Positions 7,482 to 16,100 of a stretch of 64,000 bases of DNA are shown one piece after another. The stretch lies in assembly GCF_026626335.1 (NCBI RefSeq), contig NZ_JAPNTZ010000001.1, positions 310,001 to 374,000 on the forward strand. The letters run 5' to 3'. The position numbers and the translations under genes were made by a program. Within the stretch, counting starts at the first letter, position 1. Each line of letters starts with the position of its first letter. The notes beneath the pieces are model-generated. The model did not search any database, was not told where the DNA came from, and saw only the letters and a program-made list of their open reading frames with translations. Source of the stretch: Paractinoplanes pyxinae (GTDB lineage: Bacteria; Actinomycetota; Actinomycetes; Mycobacteriales; Micromonosporaceae).

Positions 7482-9953
7482 ATGGCACGCGGTGAATTGC
7501 GGATCTTCCTGGGCGCTGCGCCCGGCGTCGGCAAGACCTACACGATGTTGGAGGAGGCGCATCGGCGGGCTGCGCGGGGCACCGACGTGGTGGTCGGGCT
7601 GGTCGAGACGCACGGCCGTCAGCACACCCGGGCCATGATCGGGGATCTGGAAGTGGTGCCGCGCCGCACCGTCGAGTATCGGGGCGCCGAGTTCACCGAG
7701 ATGGACCTCGGCGCGATGCTGGCCCGTAAGCCCGAGCTGGCCGTCGTGGACGAGCTCGCGCACACCAACGTGCCCGGGTCGAAGCATGCCAAACGGTGGC
7801 AGGACGTCGACGAGCTGCTGAACGCGGGCATCGACGTGCTGACCACGGTCAACATTCAGCACCTGGAATCGCTGAACGACGTGGTCGCTCACATCACGGG
7901 TGCGGAGCAGCGCGAGACCGTGCCGGATGCGGTGGTGCGGGCGGCCGAGCAGGTCGAGCTGGTCGACATGACGCCGGAGGCGCTGCGCCGGCGGATGGCC
8001 CACGGCAACATCTATCAACCGGAGAAGATCGACGCTGCGCTGGGCAATTACTTCCGTACGGGAAATCTGACCGCACTGCGTGAGCTGGCCCTGCTGTGGC
8101 TGGCCGACAAGGTCGAGGAACAGCTCGACAAGTACCGCGCCGACAACGACATCAGCGCCACGTGGGAAACCCGGGAACGGATTGTCGTGGCGCTCACCGG
8201 CGGCCGCGAGGGCGACACCCTGATTCGCCGGGCCGCCCGGATCGCCGCGCGCGACAAGGGCGCCGACCTGATGGCCGTGCACGTCACCCGCAACGACGGG
8301 CTGGCCGGGGCGGATCCGGCTGTGCTGGCCCGGCAGCGGGTTCTGGTCGAGAGTCTGGGCGGCACCTATCACCAGGTGGTGGGGGCGGACGTGCCGCGGG
8401 CGCTGCTCGACTTCGCGGGTGGGGTGAACGCCACGCAGATCGTGCTGGGCGCGTCCAGCCGGGGGAAGTTCGCTCAGTTGTTCTCGGCCGGCGTCGGGGT
8501 CACCACGACCGCGATGTCCGGCTCGATCGACGTGCATCTGGTGCCGCACGAGCGGGCCGCGCAGGGGCGCCGGCGTCGGCGGTTGCCGGCCGCGCTGTCT
8601 CGCCGGCGCCGGGTGGCCGGGCTGCTCACCGCGGTGCTCGGGCTGCCCGCGTTGACCGCGGCGCTCGACCTCGGTCCGTCGACGTCGCTCACCAACGACA
8701 TCCTGCTGTTCCTGGCCGCCGTTGTCGGTGTCGCGCTGATCGGCGGTTTGTGGCCGGCGCTGCTGGCCGCGGTGGCCAGTTCGTTGCTGCTCAACTGGTT
8801 CTTCACGCCGCCGTTCGGCAAATTCACCATCGCCCGCAGCGAGAACCTGCTGGCTCTGGCCATCTTCGTGGTGGTGGCGCTGGCGGTGAGCTGGGTCGTC
8901 GACACCGCGGCCCGCAAGACGCGGCAGGCCGCGGCCGCCTCCGCCGACGCGCAGACGCTGGCCACCGTCGCGGGCAGCGTCCTGCGCGGGGAGCGGCCGT
9001 TGATGGCACTGCTCGAGCGGCTGCGCGAGACGTTCACCCTCGACTCGGTGACTCTGCTCGACCGTGGCGTTGTCGCGGCCCAGGTGGGGGAGTCGACGAA
9101 GACTCCCGACGTCGAGGTGAAGGTCGACGACAACGTGACCATGCTGCTGCGCGGCCACCCGCTCGAAGCCTCCGACCGCCGCATCGTGGAAGCGTTCGCC
9201 GCGCAGGCAACGCTTGCCTTACGCCAGGAACAGCTTGCCGCTGAAGCGGCCACGGCCAAACCTCTGGCCGAGGCCGACCGCATGCGGACGGCCCTGCTCG
9301 CCGCGGTCAGCCACGATTTGCGTACGCCGTTGGCCTCCGCCAAGGCGGCGGTCGAAAGCCTGCGCAGCGACGAGGTCCACTTCGACGAGCACGACCGGCG
9401 CGAACTGCTCGCCACGGCCGACGAATCCCTCGACCGGCTCGTCCGGCTGGTCACCAACCTGCTGGACATGAGCCGGCTGCAGGCGGGCGCGCTCGGCGTG
9501 AACGCCGTCGACCTCGGCGCCGAGGACGCCGTACCCCGGGCATTGGACGAACTCGGACCGGAGGGACGCAAGGTCGCCGTGCACATCCCCGACGACCTGC
9601 CCCCGCTGCACGCCGACCCCGGACTGCTCGACCAGATCCTGATCAACCTGGTCGCCAACGCGTTGCGCTACAGCCCGGCCGGCCGACCGCCGGCCATCAC
9701 GGCCAGCACCCTCGGTTCCACCCTGCAGCTGCGCGTCATCGACCACGGCCCCGGCATCCCCGAGGACCGCTGGGACGACGTGTTCCTGCCCTTCCAGCGC
9801 CTCGGCGACCGCGACAACCACACCGGCGTCGGGCTCGGTCTGGCCCTCTCCCGAGGCCTCACCGAGGCCATGGGCGGCACCCTCGTCCCCGAACACACTC
9901 CGGGCGGCGGACTGACCATGATTCTGACCCTGCCCACCGGGGCAGCGGGTTGA
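7482..9953 (+). CDS. kdpD: KdpD sensor histidine kinase (orphan)
   Basis: An 823-residue kinase with full KdpD architecture: N-terminal KdpD domain with Walker A GAAPGVGKT (residues 11-19), a USP-like domain (~245-370), a four-helix DUF4118 membrane block (~380-475), a GAF-like linker, HisKA with phospho-acceptor His611 (AVSHDLRTPL), and HATPase with DQILINLVANAL and VIDHGPGIPE. In other bacteria KdpD senses low K+ and turgor and phosphorylates KdpE to induce the KdpFABC pump. Neither kdpE nor kdpFABC is adjacent in this window. The open frame extends far upstream; I chose the ATG at 7482 because MARGELRIFLGAAPG matches the usual KdpD start. An in-frame ATG at 7461 is the alternative. Confidence 0.9.
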   Translation: MARGELRIFLGAAPGVGKTYTMLEEAHRRAARGTDVVVGLVETHGRQHTRAMIGDLEVVPRRTVEYRGAEFTEMDLGAMLARKPELAVVDELAHTNVPGSKHAKRWQDVDELLNAGIDVLTTVNIQHLESLNDVVAHITGAEQRETVPDAVVRAAEQVELVDMTPEALRRRMAHGNIYQPEKIDAALGNYFRTGNLTALRELALLWLADKVEEQLDKYRADNDISATWETRERIVVALTGGREGDTLIRRAARIAARDKGADLMAVHVTRNDGLAGADPAVLARQRVLVESLGGTYHQVVGADVPRALLDFAGGVNATQIVLGASSRGKFAQLFSAGVGVTTTAMSGSIDVHLVPHERAAQGRRRRRLPAALSRRRRVAGLLTAVLGLPALTAALDLGPSTSLTNDILLFLAAVVGVALIGGLWPALLAAVASSLLLNWFFTPPFGKFTIARSENLLALAIFVVVALAVSWVVDTAARKTRQAAAASADAQTLATVAGSVLRGERPLMALLERLRETFTLDSVTLLDRGVVAAQVGESTKTPDVEVKVDDNVTMLLRGHPLEASDRRIVEAFAAQATLALRQEQLAAEAATAKPLAEADRMRTALLAAVSHDLRTPLASAKAAVESLRSDEVHFDEHDRRELLATADESLDRLVRLVTNLLDMSRLQAGALGVNAVDLGAEDAVPRALDELGPEGRKVAVHIPDDLPPLHADPGLLDQILINLVANALRYSPAGRPPAITASTLGSTLQLRVIDHGPGIPEDRWDDVFLPFQRLGDRDNHTGVGLGLALSRGLTEAMGGTLVPEHTPGGGLTMILTLPTGAAG

Positions 9954-9977
9954 TCGACTTTCTCCTATGATGCGTCA

Positions 9978-9993
9978 GCTCCACCGGTGGAGC
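9978..9993. promoter_or_regulatory. 16-bp perfect palindrome
   Basis: GCTCCACCGGTGGAGC is its own reverse complement. It lies 25 bases after the kdpD stop and 23 bases before the start of the LPxTG protein gene. With no loop it looks more like a protein-binding operator than a terminator. The binding factor is unknown. Confidence 0.4.
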
Positions 9994-10016
9994 CCTTCAC
10001 GGGAGGCCCCTCTTCA

Positions 10017-11591
10017 ATGTCCCGCTTCTTTGGCCGGCGCATGGCTTTCGGCGCCCTGGCTGGTGCCGCCGCGGCGGCCTTTGCATTCGCTGCGCCCGCC
10101 TCTGCGGCGGCGCCCACCGCAGCGGCGCCCGCCTCCGCGGCCGCGCCCAGCGTTGACGTCGTGCTGCCGGATGTCGCTGTCGCGGCCGGCGCCGGCACCC
10201 AGGTCGCGCCGATCCTGTTCGCCGAGAAGGACACGGTCCTCTACAACACGGCGATGACCTTCGAGCTCTCCGGCGACCTGGACGGCGTCGCCTTCAAGGC
10301 CGACGAGTTCGGCGACTGCCAGGCCGACGGCGCGACGAAGCTGACCTGCTCGCTGCCGTTCGAGTTCGACCTCGGGCCGGACGGGGTGATCGGCTACTTC
10401 GAGGCCGAGCTGACCGCGGCCAAGACCGCGCTGGGCAAGACCGGCAAGATCACCACGACGTTCACCGCCGACGGCATCGCGAAGGTCACCACCACGGCCG
10501 GCGTGACCGTGGCCGAGGGCGTCGACCTCGCCGCGGGCAAGGGCAGCAAGATCAGCGTCAAGGCCGGCGCCGGCTTCGACGCCAAGCTGCAGGTGACCAA
10601 CACCAGCGACAAGGTGCTGCACGGCGCGGCGATCATCTTCAACACCGACTACGCCTTCTCGTCGGCCCGGGAGTTCTCGAACTGCCGGTACAGCGACGGC
10701 CAGGTCAACACCTGCCTGTTCGAGCAGGACCTGCAGCCGGGCGCGACCTACCGGACCAGCCTGCCCTACCGGCTGCGGCCGGACACGGCGGCGCCGGGTG
10801 GCGCGTACGGGGAAATGCAGTGGTTGACCGGCGACGACTACCAGGACCTGCTCGAGTACATGGACAAGGCCGGCTACGAGGGCCCCGGCCGCGCGGGTAA
10901 GGGCGGCAAGCTCGGTCTGACCGCGCAGGCCTCGGCCCGGGAGGTTCAGCAGACCGACCCCGACCTGGACAACAACTGGCAGAACGTCGAGATCAAGGTG
11001 CTCGGCCGGCAGGGCACCGACTTCGCCGCGGTGGGCGCGACCGCCAAGGGCGCGAAGGGCGACACCGTCACCCTGCCGGTCGGCACCCGCAACAACGGCC
11101 CGGCCACCCGGGACGCCAGCCGCATCGGATCGGCCGCCGCCACCGTCATCGTCACCATCCCGGCCCAGGCGAAGGTCGTCAGCGTTCCCGACGGCTGCAC
11201 CAAGGCCGAGGACGACAGCGTCAAAACCAACCCCAAGGCCCTTCAGTACGTCTGCTTCAGCTCGCCGCTGTTCAAGGCCAAGACGACTGTGCTGTGGAAA
11301 TTCGGCGTCCAGTTGACCGCCGACGTCACGAACGCCAAGGGGCTGGTCGAGGTCAACCCGCCGTGCCAGTGCGAGCGGTTCGCGAAGGACACCAACAAGA
11401 AGAACGACACCGCGGCGATCGTCATCAACCCGGTCGCCGGTGCGGGCAGCGGCGGTCAGGGCGGCGGCGGCAGCCTGCCGATCACCGGCTCGCAGACCGC
11501 GCTGTTCGGCGGGGCCGGCGCGGTGCTGGTGGCCGCCGGTGTGCTCGGCTTCTTCGTGGCGCGGCGCCGCCGTACCCGGTTCGAGGCCTGA
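10017..11591 (+). CDS. LPxTG-type cell-wall-anchored surface protein
   Basis: A 524-residue exported protein. It has an N-terminal signal sequence (RRMAFGALAGAAAAAFAFA, cleavage near ASA around residue 30), a long beta-rich ectodomain with repeated DUF11/Ig-like character, a Gly-rich linker, then the sortase signal LPITG, a hydrophobic segment and a basic RRRRTR tail. A sortase should cleave in LPITG and attach it to peptidoglycan. The ATG at 10017 is preceded by GGGAGG (10001-10006); a GTG at 9987 in the same frame is less likely. Four Cys residues in the ectodomain suggest disulfides. Ligand unknown. Followed by a terminator. Confidence 0.85.
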   Translation: MSRFFGRRMAFGALAGAAAAAFAFAAPASAAAPTAAAPASAAAPSVDVVLPDVAVAAGAGTQVAPILFAEKDTVLYNTAMTFELSGDLDGVAFKADEFGDCQADGATKLTCSLPFEFDLGPDGVIGYFEAELTAAKTALGKTGKITTTFTADGIAKVTTTAGVTVAEGVDLAAGKGSKISVKAGAGFDAKLQVTNTSDKVLHGAAIIFNTDYAFSSAREFSNCRYSDGQVNTCLFEQDLQPGATYRTSLPYRLRPDTAAPGGAYGEMQWLTGDDYQDLLEYMDKAGYEGPGRAGKGGKLGLTAQASAREVQQTDPDLDNNWQNVEIKVLGRQGTDFAAVGATAKGAKGDTVTLPVGTRNNGPATRDASRIGSAAATVIVTIPAQAKVVSVPDGCTKAEDDSVKTNPKALQYVCFSSPLFKAKTTVLWKFGVQLTADVTNAKGLVEVNPPCQCERFAKDTNKKNDTAAIVINPVAGAGSGGQGGGGSLPITGSQTALFGGAGAVLVAAGVLGFFVARRRRTRFEA

Positions 11592-11642
11592 CCCGTACGG
11601 GCGGTGGCCGGCACGCGTAACGAAGGTCACCGCCCGCATACA

Positions 11643-11672
11643 CCCCGCATCGCACGGTCATGCGATGCGGGG
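11643..11672 (+). terminator. terminator after the LPxTG protein gene
   Basis: A perfect 12-bp stem (CCCCGCATCGCA / TGCGATGCGGGG) with a 6-base loop CGGTCA begins 51 bases after the stop codon. It has no U-tract. It also sits upstream of the LAL gene, separating the two units. Confidence 0.75.
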
Positions 11673-11741
11673 TTCGTCGTGTCCGGCGCAGAGTCGTACG
11701 GGTCCGCGTTGGCGACCGGTACGGAGTGCGAGGAGACCGCC

Positions 11742-13859
11742 TTGGCCACCCCCACGTTGCCCGGCCTGGAGGCAGAGGCCGGTCTCTTGAAGGACCTCAT
11801 CGACGGCCTGGAGCACCGGGGCTTCGCGCTGCTGCTCCACGGTGAACCCGGGATCGGCAAGTCCACCCTGCTCGAGGTGGCGGCGGCGCAGGCCGTACGC
11901 CGCCGGATGCCCGTCCTGTCGGCCGCCGGTGAGGCCGCCGAGAAAGATATGCCGTACGCGGCCCTGCACCGGCTGCTGCGTCCGCTCCGGTCGCGCGCCG
12001 CCTCCGGGCCGGCCGCCCTCCAGGTGCTGTCGGAGGCGGCTCAGGCCGGGCCGATGCTCGTGGTCGTCGACGACGGGCACCTGCTGGACGAGGCGTCGGT
12101 GGACGCGCTGGCCTTCGTCGCGCGGCAGCTGAAAGACCCCATCGGACTTCTGGTCGCCGGGCGGCCGGGCCCGGCCGGATCGGGACGGCTGGAGCGGGCC
12201 GGCTTCCGGCACCGCCGGGTCCGCGCCCTGTCCGAGGCCTCGCTGACCGCCACCGCGCACATCGCCTACCGCCGCGGGATGCTGGCCGCCGCCGTGAGCG
12301 GCCTGGAACAGGCGGCGGAGCTCAGCGACGACCCGGAACTGAAGGGCCGCCGCCTGCTCGACGCGGCCGAGTTGGCGGGTCAACTCGGCGACCCCGAGCG
12401 GGTGCTGCGGCTCGCGGGCGCGGCCGCCGGTTGCGCGTTACGCCCGGTCGACCGGCATCGGCTGAGATGGGTCGGGCTGGATCACCGGCGAGCGCCCGTT
12501 CCGGCCGGCGTCGCCCGGGAAGCCGCCCGCTGGGCCCGCCGCACGCTGGAGCAGGGGGAGTACCTGCTGGGGTTCCACCTGCTGCGACAGGCCGCCGAGC
12601 GCGGAACCTGGATCGAACCGGCCGAGGACCTGCGCGATCTGATCCGGGCCGCCGCCGAGCCGCTGCCGGACAGCGAGCGCGTCGCCTTCGAGGCGCTGGC
12701 CGACCCGGTCACGGGAGCGCTCGCGGGGTTGCCGCCCGACCGGCCGGACGCGGAGAGCAGCGGCGACCGGTCGGCCGTGCTCGGCGCTGCGGCGGCCCGG
12801 GCGGGGCAGTTCGCGCCGGCCGTGCCGCTGCTGAACGAGGCCGCCTACCTGTTCCGAGCGCAACGACGGCAGGGGCGGCTGGTGGCCGTCCTGATCGAAC
12901 AGGCGTGGGCGCACATCCACCTCGGGCAGTACACGGCGGCTGACGAGAACGCCGTCGAGGGTGTCCGGCTGGCCGGGCAGACCGGCCAGCCCTTGTGGGC
13001 GTGGGCGGGGCAGTTGGTTGTCGCCGCGGTGCGCGGAATCCGGGGCGAGACCGACGCCGCCCTGGCTGTCGCGGCCGAGGTCGAGCTGGAGGCGTCGGCT
13101 CACCACGTCGGCCGGTTGCTGGCCCGGGTCCAGGCCGTCCGCGGGCTGACCCTGCTGGCCGCGGGCCGCCACGAGCCGGCCCTGGACGCTTTGCTCCGCC
13201 TGTTCGATCGGCACGACACCGCGTACGACGCCCTGCTGGGGTCCTGGATGGTCGGGGATCTGGCCGAGGCGGCCATTCAGCTGGGCCGCGCCGCCGAGGC
13301 GCATTCGCTGCTGCCGGTGGCCGCCGATCGGGCCGAGCGCACCGGCAGCGACCGGGCCGGGGCGGCCGTTCGTCACGCCCGGGCGCTGCTGGCGACGGAC
13401 GAGGACGCCGAGCAGCATTTCCAGCGCGCGCTGGCCGACGACCGGTCGGCCGAGCCCTTTCTGCGGGCGCGGCTGCAATTGGCGTACGGCGAACGGCTGC
13501 GCCGCCGGCGCCGGGTGGCCGCCTCCCGGCTTCCGCTCAACGCGGCCCTCACCGGCTTCGAGGCGCTGCGCCTGCCCGCCTGGACGGAACGGGCCCGCCG
13601 CGAGGCCCGGGTGGCCGGCCTCCGCGTCGGCCCGCCCCCGGCCGCCGCCCCCGTCGTGCTCACCCCGGCCGACCTGGAGATCGCCCGGCTGGCGTCGCGC
13701 GGCCTGTCCAACCGGCAGATCGGCCAGAAGCTGTACCTGTCGCACCGGACCGTCGCCGCCCACCTCTACCGCATCTTCCCCAAATTGGGCATCACCTCGC
13801 GCGCCCAGCTGCACGCCGCCCTGGCCGACCTGGACGTCGCCGAGGCCGCGGCCGGCTGA
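11742..13859 (+). CDS. LAL-type LuxR regulator with internal deletion
   Basis: A 705-residue regulator with an N-terminal ATPase start (Walker A GEPGIGKST, Walker B MLVVVDDGH), a helical repeat region and a C-terminal LuxR-type HTH (LTPADLEIARLASRGLSNRQ). Typical LAL proteins, including the 875-residue one at 32554, have about 200 more residues. Here the sequence passes from the ATPase strand LVAGRPGPAG and LSEASLTA (about base 12250) straight into the repeat region, so the rest of the ATPase and the winged-helix part appear missing, in frame. The start is a TTG with AGGAG at 11731-11735. DNA binding should survive but ATP-dependent control is doubtful. Confidence 0.75.
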   Translation: MATPTLPGLEAEAGLLKDLIDGLEHRGFALLLHGEPGIGKSTLLEVAAAQAVRRRMPVLSAAGEAAEKDMPYAALHRLLRPLRSRAASGPAALQVLSEAAQAGPMLVVVDDGHLLDEASVDALAFVARQLKDPIGLLVAGRPGPAGSGRLERAGFRHRRVRALSEASLTATAHIAYRRGMLAAAVSGLEQAAELSDDPELKGRRLLDAAELAGQLGDPERVLRLAGAAAGCALRPVDRHRLRWVGLDHRRAPVPAGVAREAARWARRTLEQGEYLLGFHLLRQAAERGTWIEPAEDLRDLIRAAAEPLPDSERVAFEALADPVTGALAGLPPDRPDAESSGDRSAVLGAAAARAGQFAPAVPLLNEAAYLFRAQRRQGRLVAVLIEQAWAHIHLGQYTAADENAVEGVRLAGQTGQPLWAWAGQLVVAAVRGIRGETDAALAVAAEVELEASAHHVGRLLARVQAVRGLTLLAAGRHEPALDALLRLFDRHDTAYDALLGSWMVGDLAEAAIQLGRAAEAHSLLPVAADRAERTGSDRAGAAVRHARALLATDEDAEQHFQRALADDRSAEPFLRARLQLAYGERLRRRRRVAASRLPLNAALTGFEALRLPAWTERARREARVAGLRVGPPPAAAPVVLTPADLEIARLASRGLSNRQIGQKLYLSHRTVAAHLYRIFPKLGITSRAQLHAALADLDVAEAAAG

Positions 13860-13866
13860 CGGATCG

Positions 13867-14211
13867 TCAGCCACGGTGCAGATCCGTCCGGCGTACCAGC
13901 ACCACCGCGGCGATCACCGCGAAGATGGCGATCGGCCCGGCGGCGGCGGGTGCGGCCGGTACGACGGCCAGGCCCGTCACCGCGCCGGCGATCAGGGCCG
14001 GGATCGAGCCGATCCGTTTCCACAGCGGGTCGCTGTCGACCAGCCCCGCCAGCTGCCGGATGCGTCGTGCCCCGGCGGCCTGCACCGCGATCGCGCCGGC
14101 CGCCAGCGTCAGGACGAACAGCCCGGCCCCGGAGGCGGCGATCGCGCCAGCCGCGAACGCGAGGGTGTACGCCGTGGCCGTCGCGAGATGGGCGGGCGAA
14201 ATCAGGGTCAT
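13867..14211 (-). CDS. small membrane protein, 114 residues
   Basis: Not assigned to a family. Four hydrophobic segments rich in Ala, Val and Ile are separated by one polar stretch (RRIRQLAGLVDSDPLWKR), so it is a small integral membrane protein. It starts 6 bases after the stop of the fused ABC gene on the same strand and is the last gene of that metal-transport unit. Its stop lies 7 bases from the convergent LAL stop. Confidence 0.6.
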   Translation of the reverse strand: MTLISPAHLATATAYTLAFAAGAIAASGAGLFVLTLAAGAIAVQAAGARRIRQLAGLVDSDPLWKRIGSIPALIAGAVTGLAVVPAAPAAAGPIAIFAVIAAVVLVRRTDLHRG

Positions 14212-14217
14212 GACAAG

Positions 14218-15027
14218 TCACCGGACCAGGACGAGGGCGCGGCGCCGGCGCACCCGGACGAGACGGCGCACGAGGACGAGACCGAAGACCACGCCCTGGA
14301 CGACCACCACGAGCCCGCCCGAAGCGGCGTCCAGCCAGTAGCTGAGATAGATGCCGACGACGGCGCACACGGTCGACATGACCGGCGCGATCACGAGCAT
14401 CCGGCCGAAGCGGTCGGTCAGCAGGTAAGCGGTCGACCCGGGGATGATGAGCATCGCCACGACCAGGATCACGCCGACCACCTGCAGCGCCACCACGGCG
14501 GTGAGCGCGAGCAGCCCGAGCAGCAACGCCCCCAGCCGGCGGGGGTTGAGCCCGATGGCCTGGGCGATGCCGCGGGCCACGAACGCCCGCTTGGCCTGAC
14601 CGCCCGACAGCCGCCCGATCTGGCGATCGGCGTACTCGGAAAGCTCGACGCGCTCGAGGGCGCGGGCGACGGCCGTACGGTCCTCGGCCCGGGCGCGGCG
14701 GGTGAGGCCCATGCGCCCGTAGCGTCCCATCATCGCCACGTCGCGCACCGAGACCGGGAACGCCCGGTCGACGTCCTCGCTCTGCGGCACGTACCCCACC
14801 AGCCCCCGCCGGCGCGCCGCGGCGGGCGAGATGCCGTCCACGACAACGGATCCGCGGTCCGGGCGGGTCAGGCCCATGACCGTCTTGAACAGCGTCGACT
14901 TGCCGGATCCGTTCATCCCGATCAGCCCGGTGACGCGGCCCGGCCGCACCCGTAGCGACACGTCGTCCAGGGCCCGCACCTCGCCGTAGTGGACCGTCAG
15001 CCCGGCGACCTCGACGGCGGGGGTCAC
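14218..15027 (-). CDS. Mn/Zn-type ABC ATPase fused to C-terminal permease fragment
   Basis: Residues 1-156 are the first part of a metal-import ABC ATPase: Walker A GMNGSGKST (37-45), Q-loop Gln82 in GYVPQ, signature LSGGQ (140-144). Immediately afterwards, at about base 14560, the frame continues as AIGLNPRRLGALLLG, which is the C-terminal third of an ABC-3 (ZnuB/SitC-type) permease with three or four membrane segments. The ATPase lacks Walker B, the catalytic Glu and the H-loop; the permease lacks its N-terminal half. An in-frame deletion of roughly 0.8 kb joining two adjacent genes explains this. The product is very unlikely to transport. The start overlaps the substrate-binding protein stop (ATGA, 15024-15027). 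An assembly error is possible. Confidence 0.85.
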   Translation of the reverse strand: MTPAVEVAGLTVHYGEVRALDDVSLRVRPGRVTGLIGMNGSGKSTLFKTVMGLTRPDRGSVVVDGISPAAARRRGLVGYVPQSEDVDRAFPVSVRDVAMMGRYGRMGLTRRARAEDRTAVARALERVELSEYADRQIGRLSGGQAKRAFVARGIAQAIGLNPRRLGALLLGLLALTAVVALQVVGVILVVAMLIIPGSTAYLLTDRFGRMLVIAPVMSTVCAVVGIYLSYWLDAASGGLVVVVQGVVFGLVLVRRLVRVRRRRALVLVR

Positions 15028-15959
15028 GACGCCCGCCCGGTGAGCGCGGCGGCGATCGTGCCGGCGTCGTACCGGATCAGCTGCAGATAAGTGGGCACCG
15101 GCCCGCCCGCTTCGGACAACGAGTCCACGTACAGCGTGCCGCCGAACGCGGTTCCCCCGGCGCCGGCGACCTGCCGCATCGGCTTGTCCGACACGGTCGA
15201 CTCGCAGAACACGGCCGGTACGTCGTTCGTCCGCACGAATTCAATGGCCGACGTGATCTGCTGCGGAGTCGCCTGCTGCTCGGCGTTGACCGGCCAGATG
15301 TACTTCTCGGTCAGCCCGGCGTCGCGGGCGAGGTACGAGAAGGCGCCCTCGCACGTGACCAGTGCCCGCTGGCGCTGCGGCAGCACCGACAGATCTCGTA
15401 CGAGCCCGTCCGAGATTCTTTGAAGTTCTTTCTTGTACGCGTCCCCGTTGGCGCCGAAGTCGGCCGCATGCCCGGGATCCAGCCGGCCGAACGCCGCGAC
15501 CGTGTTGTCCACATAGGTCCGTACGTTCGCCGGGCTCATCCAGGCGTGGGGGTTCGGCCGGCCCGCGTAGGCATCCCCGGCGATGCCGATCGTCGCGACC
15601 CCGTCCGACACCACGGCGTGCGGCACGTCGAGCCCGTCCACGAACTGCTGGAACCACGCCTCGAGACCGAGACCGTTGTCCAGGATCAGATCGGCGTCGG
15701 CGGCCCGCCGGAGGTCGCGCGGAGTCGGCTCGTAGCCGTGGATCTCGGCGCCCGGCTTCGTGATCGACTCGACGGTCAGGTGGTCGCCGGCGACGTTGCG
15801 GGCGATGTCGGCCAGCACGGTGAAGGTGGTCAGGACGACCGGCTTTCCGGCCCGGCCGGCCGTCTCGAACGAGGCGCAGCCGGGCAGCGCGCCGGCCACG
15901 AGGACCAGCGCCAGAACCGCTGTGCGAGAGCGATGGAGAGTCACGCGATCAGCGTCCAC
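15024..15959 (-). CDS. metal ABC transporter substrate-binding lipoprotein (Mn/Fe type)
   Basis: A 311-residue cluster A-I (ZnuA/PsaA/SitA) binding protein. A lipoprotein signal ends at the lipobox ALPGC near residue 28. Candidate metal ligands are His in GAEIHGYEPTPRD, His in NPHAWMSP, Glu in TCEGAFSY and Asp in LYVDSLSE. Glu at the third position favours Mn/Fe specificity over Zn. It is the first gene of the unit and overlaps the fused ATPase/permease by 4 bases, so it has no intact partner here. The start is GTG at 15959; an in-frame GTG at 15944 would give a shorter signal peptide. Confidence 0.8.
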   Translation of the reverse strand: MDADRVTLHRSRTAVLALVLVAGALPGCASFETAGRAGKPVVLTTFTVLADIARNVAGDHLTVESITKPGAEIHGYEPTPRDLRRAADADLILDNGLGLEAWFQQFVDGLDVPHAVVSDGVATIGIAGDAYAGRPNPHAWMSPANVRTYVDNTVAAFGRLDPGHAADFGANGDAYKKELQRISDGLVRDLSVLPQRQRALVTCEGAFSYLARDAGLTEKYIWPVNAEQQATPQQITSAIEFVRTNDVPAVFCESTVSDKPMRQVAGAGGTAFGGTLYVDSLSEAGGPVPTYLQLIRYDAGTIAAALTGRAS

Positions 15960-16100
15960 GAGCGTGAAGCGCGCCCGGTAGCGTCAGGTGACTCGATCGG
16001 CCGGGCGGCGTCGCGGGCGTAGTCATCTGCCTCTAGCCGGTGCTCTCCGCCCAGTGCTGCGCTGGAAACCGCTCACCGTTTCCACGATCGAGGAGAAGTC

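Noticed and set aside
14218..15027. Natural ATPase-permease fusion as in some exporters
   Set aside because: Genuine fusions keep complete domains; here the nucleotide-binding domain lacks Walker B and the H-loop and the permease lacks its N-terminal half, so deletion is the simpler reading.
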